From: JBGRQA01 sp041725895 | GTDB taxonomy: Bacteria > Bacteroidota > Bacteroidia > Bacteroidales > Marinifilaceae | Assembly (NCBI GenBank): GCA_041725895.1 | Contig: JBGRQA010000007.1 | Coordinates: 124,001 to 188,000 of the forward strand | Direction of reading: 5' to 3' | Length of the DNA stretch: 64,000 nt | In this document: positions 63,816 to 64,000 of the stretch, piece by piece | How positions within the stretch are numbered: the first letter of the stretch is position 1 | How the letters are laid out: every line of letters starts with the position of its first letter | The notes under the pieces: model-generated | The model's input: only the letters and a program-made list of their open reading frames with translations | The model's database searches: none | Told to the model about the DNA's origin: nothing | Program-made: the position numbers and the translations under genes

Positions 63816-64000
63816 AACGTCTTTCTCTGTATAAATGAATGAACATTTGATTTTCTATATACAAGTAAATAAATATTTATAGAAAAACGGAACTTTTTTT
63901 AACAAAAAACCACATAACACACTGAAGCTATAATATTTACAACACAAACAAAACATTCACCAACACAAGCTATTTATCTATAATCAACCTTTTTGATAAC

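Overview
The window looks like a chromosomal segment of a Bacteroidota bacterium, most likely a free-living member of the Bacteroidia (Marinilabiliales-like; this placement is inference). The evidence is AT-rich coding, weak Shine-Dalgarno sites, many TAnnTTTG -7 promoter boxes, an OmpR-type sensor/regulator pair of Bacteroidota style, a mitochondrial-type citrate synthase/aconitase pair, and DUF6090 and Tricorn-type S41 proteins. No rRNA, tRNA, CRISPR array, transposase or integrase was seen.

Region 1 (1 to about 24 kb) is accessory. Nearly every gene is on the + strand, most stand alone, and they are separated by GC-rich, hairpin-forming spacers of about 110-220 bp. At least seven spacers belong to one recognisable family with an attC-like layout: YAAC near the left end, GTTR near the right end, and imperfect complementary arms. 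I read this as an integron-like cassette array without an integrase in view. Cargo includes a 1630-aa Mrr-like nuclease/NACHT STAND protein (candidate anti-phage defence), a type-B chloramphenicol acetyltransferase homologue, an SMR guanidinium/multidrug exporter, a YrhA/SUKH-like immunity-type protein, an MBL hydrolase, a methyltransferase/CRP pair, a flavodoxin-ferredoxin EFR1 protein, alpha/beta hydrolases, small membrane proteins of unknown function, and gene remnants including a deleted patatin.

Region 2 (24.6-35.4 kb) holds a Tricorn-type protease, a YciI protein, an OmpR-type response regulator/histidine kinase pair divergent from a secreted HEXXH protein, an Mth938-like protein and TcdA. 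Spread through it are four copies of what appears to be a new small-RNA gene on the - strand. Each has four 10-bp-spaced TTAA-type half-sites, exactly 12 bp, a TAnnTTTG box, a transcript of about 95 nt with a conserved core, and a Rho-independent terminator. The kinase/regulator pair next to the first copy is the obvious candidate regulator.

Region 3 (35.4-54.7 kb) is ordinary chromosome: U32 peptidase, AlbA_2 regulator, TatD, Ogt, a conserved 598-aa unknown, HutD, a NarL-type two-component system with an ABC-substrate-binding sensor, gltA-acn, a YfcE-like phosphodiesterase, prfC and a FlK-like thioesterase. A structured non-coding region near 47.4 kb may be another RNA gene.

Region 4 (54.9-62.6 kb, - strand) runs YbjN-like, PspA, DUF4178, lipoprotein, DUF350, membrane spermidine synthase-like, SpeD, rhomboid, K+ channel. 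It resembles the enterobacterial yjfIJKL set and suggests a membrane-stress module tied to polyamine synthesis.
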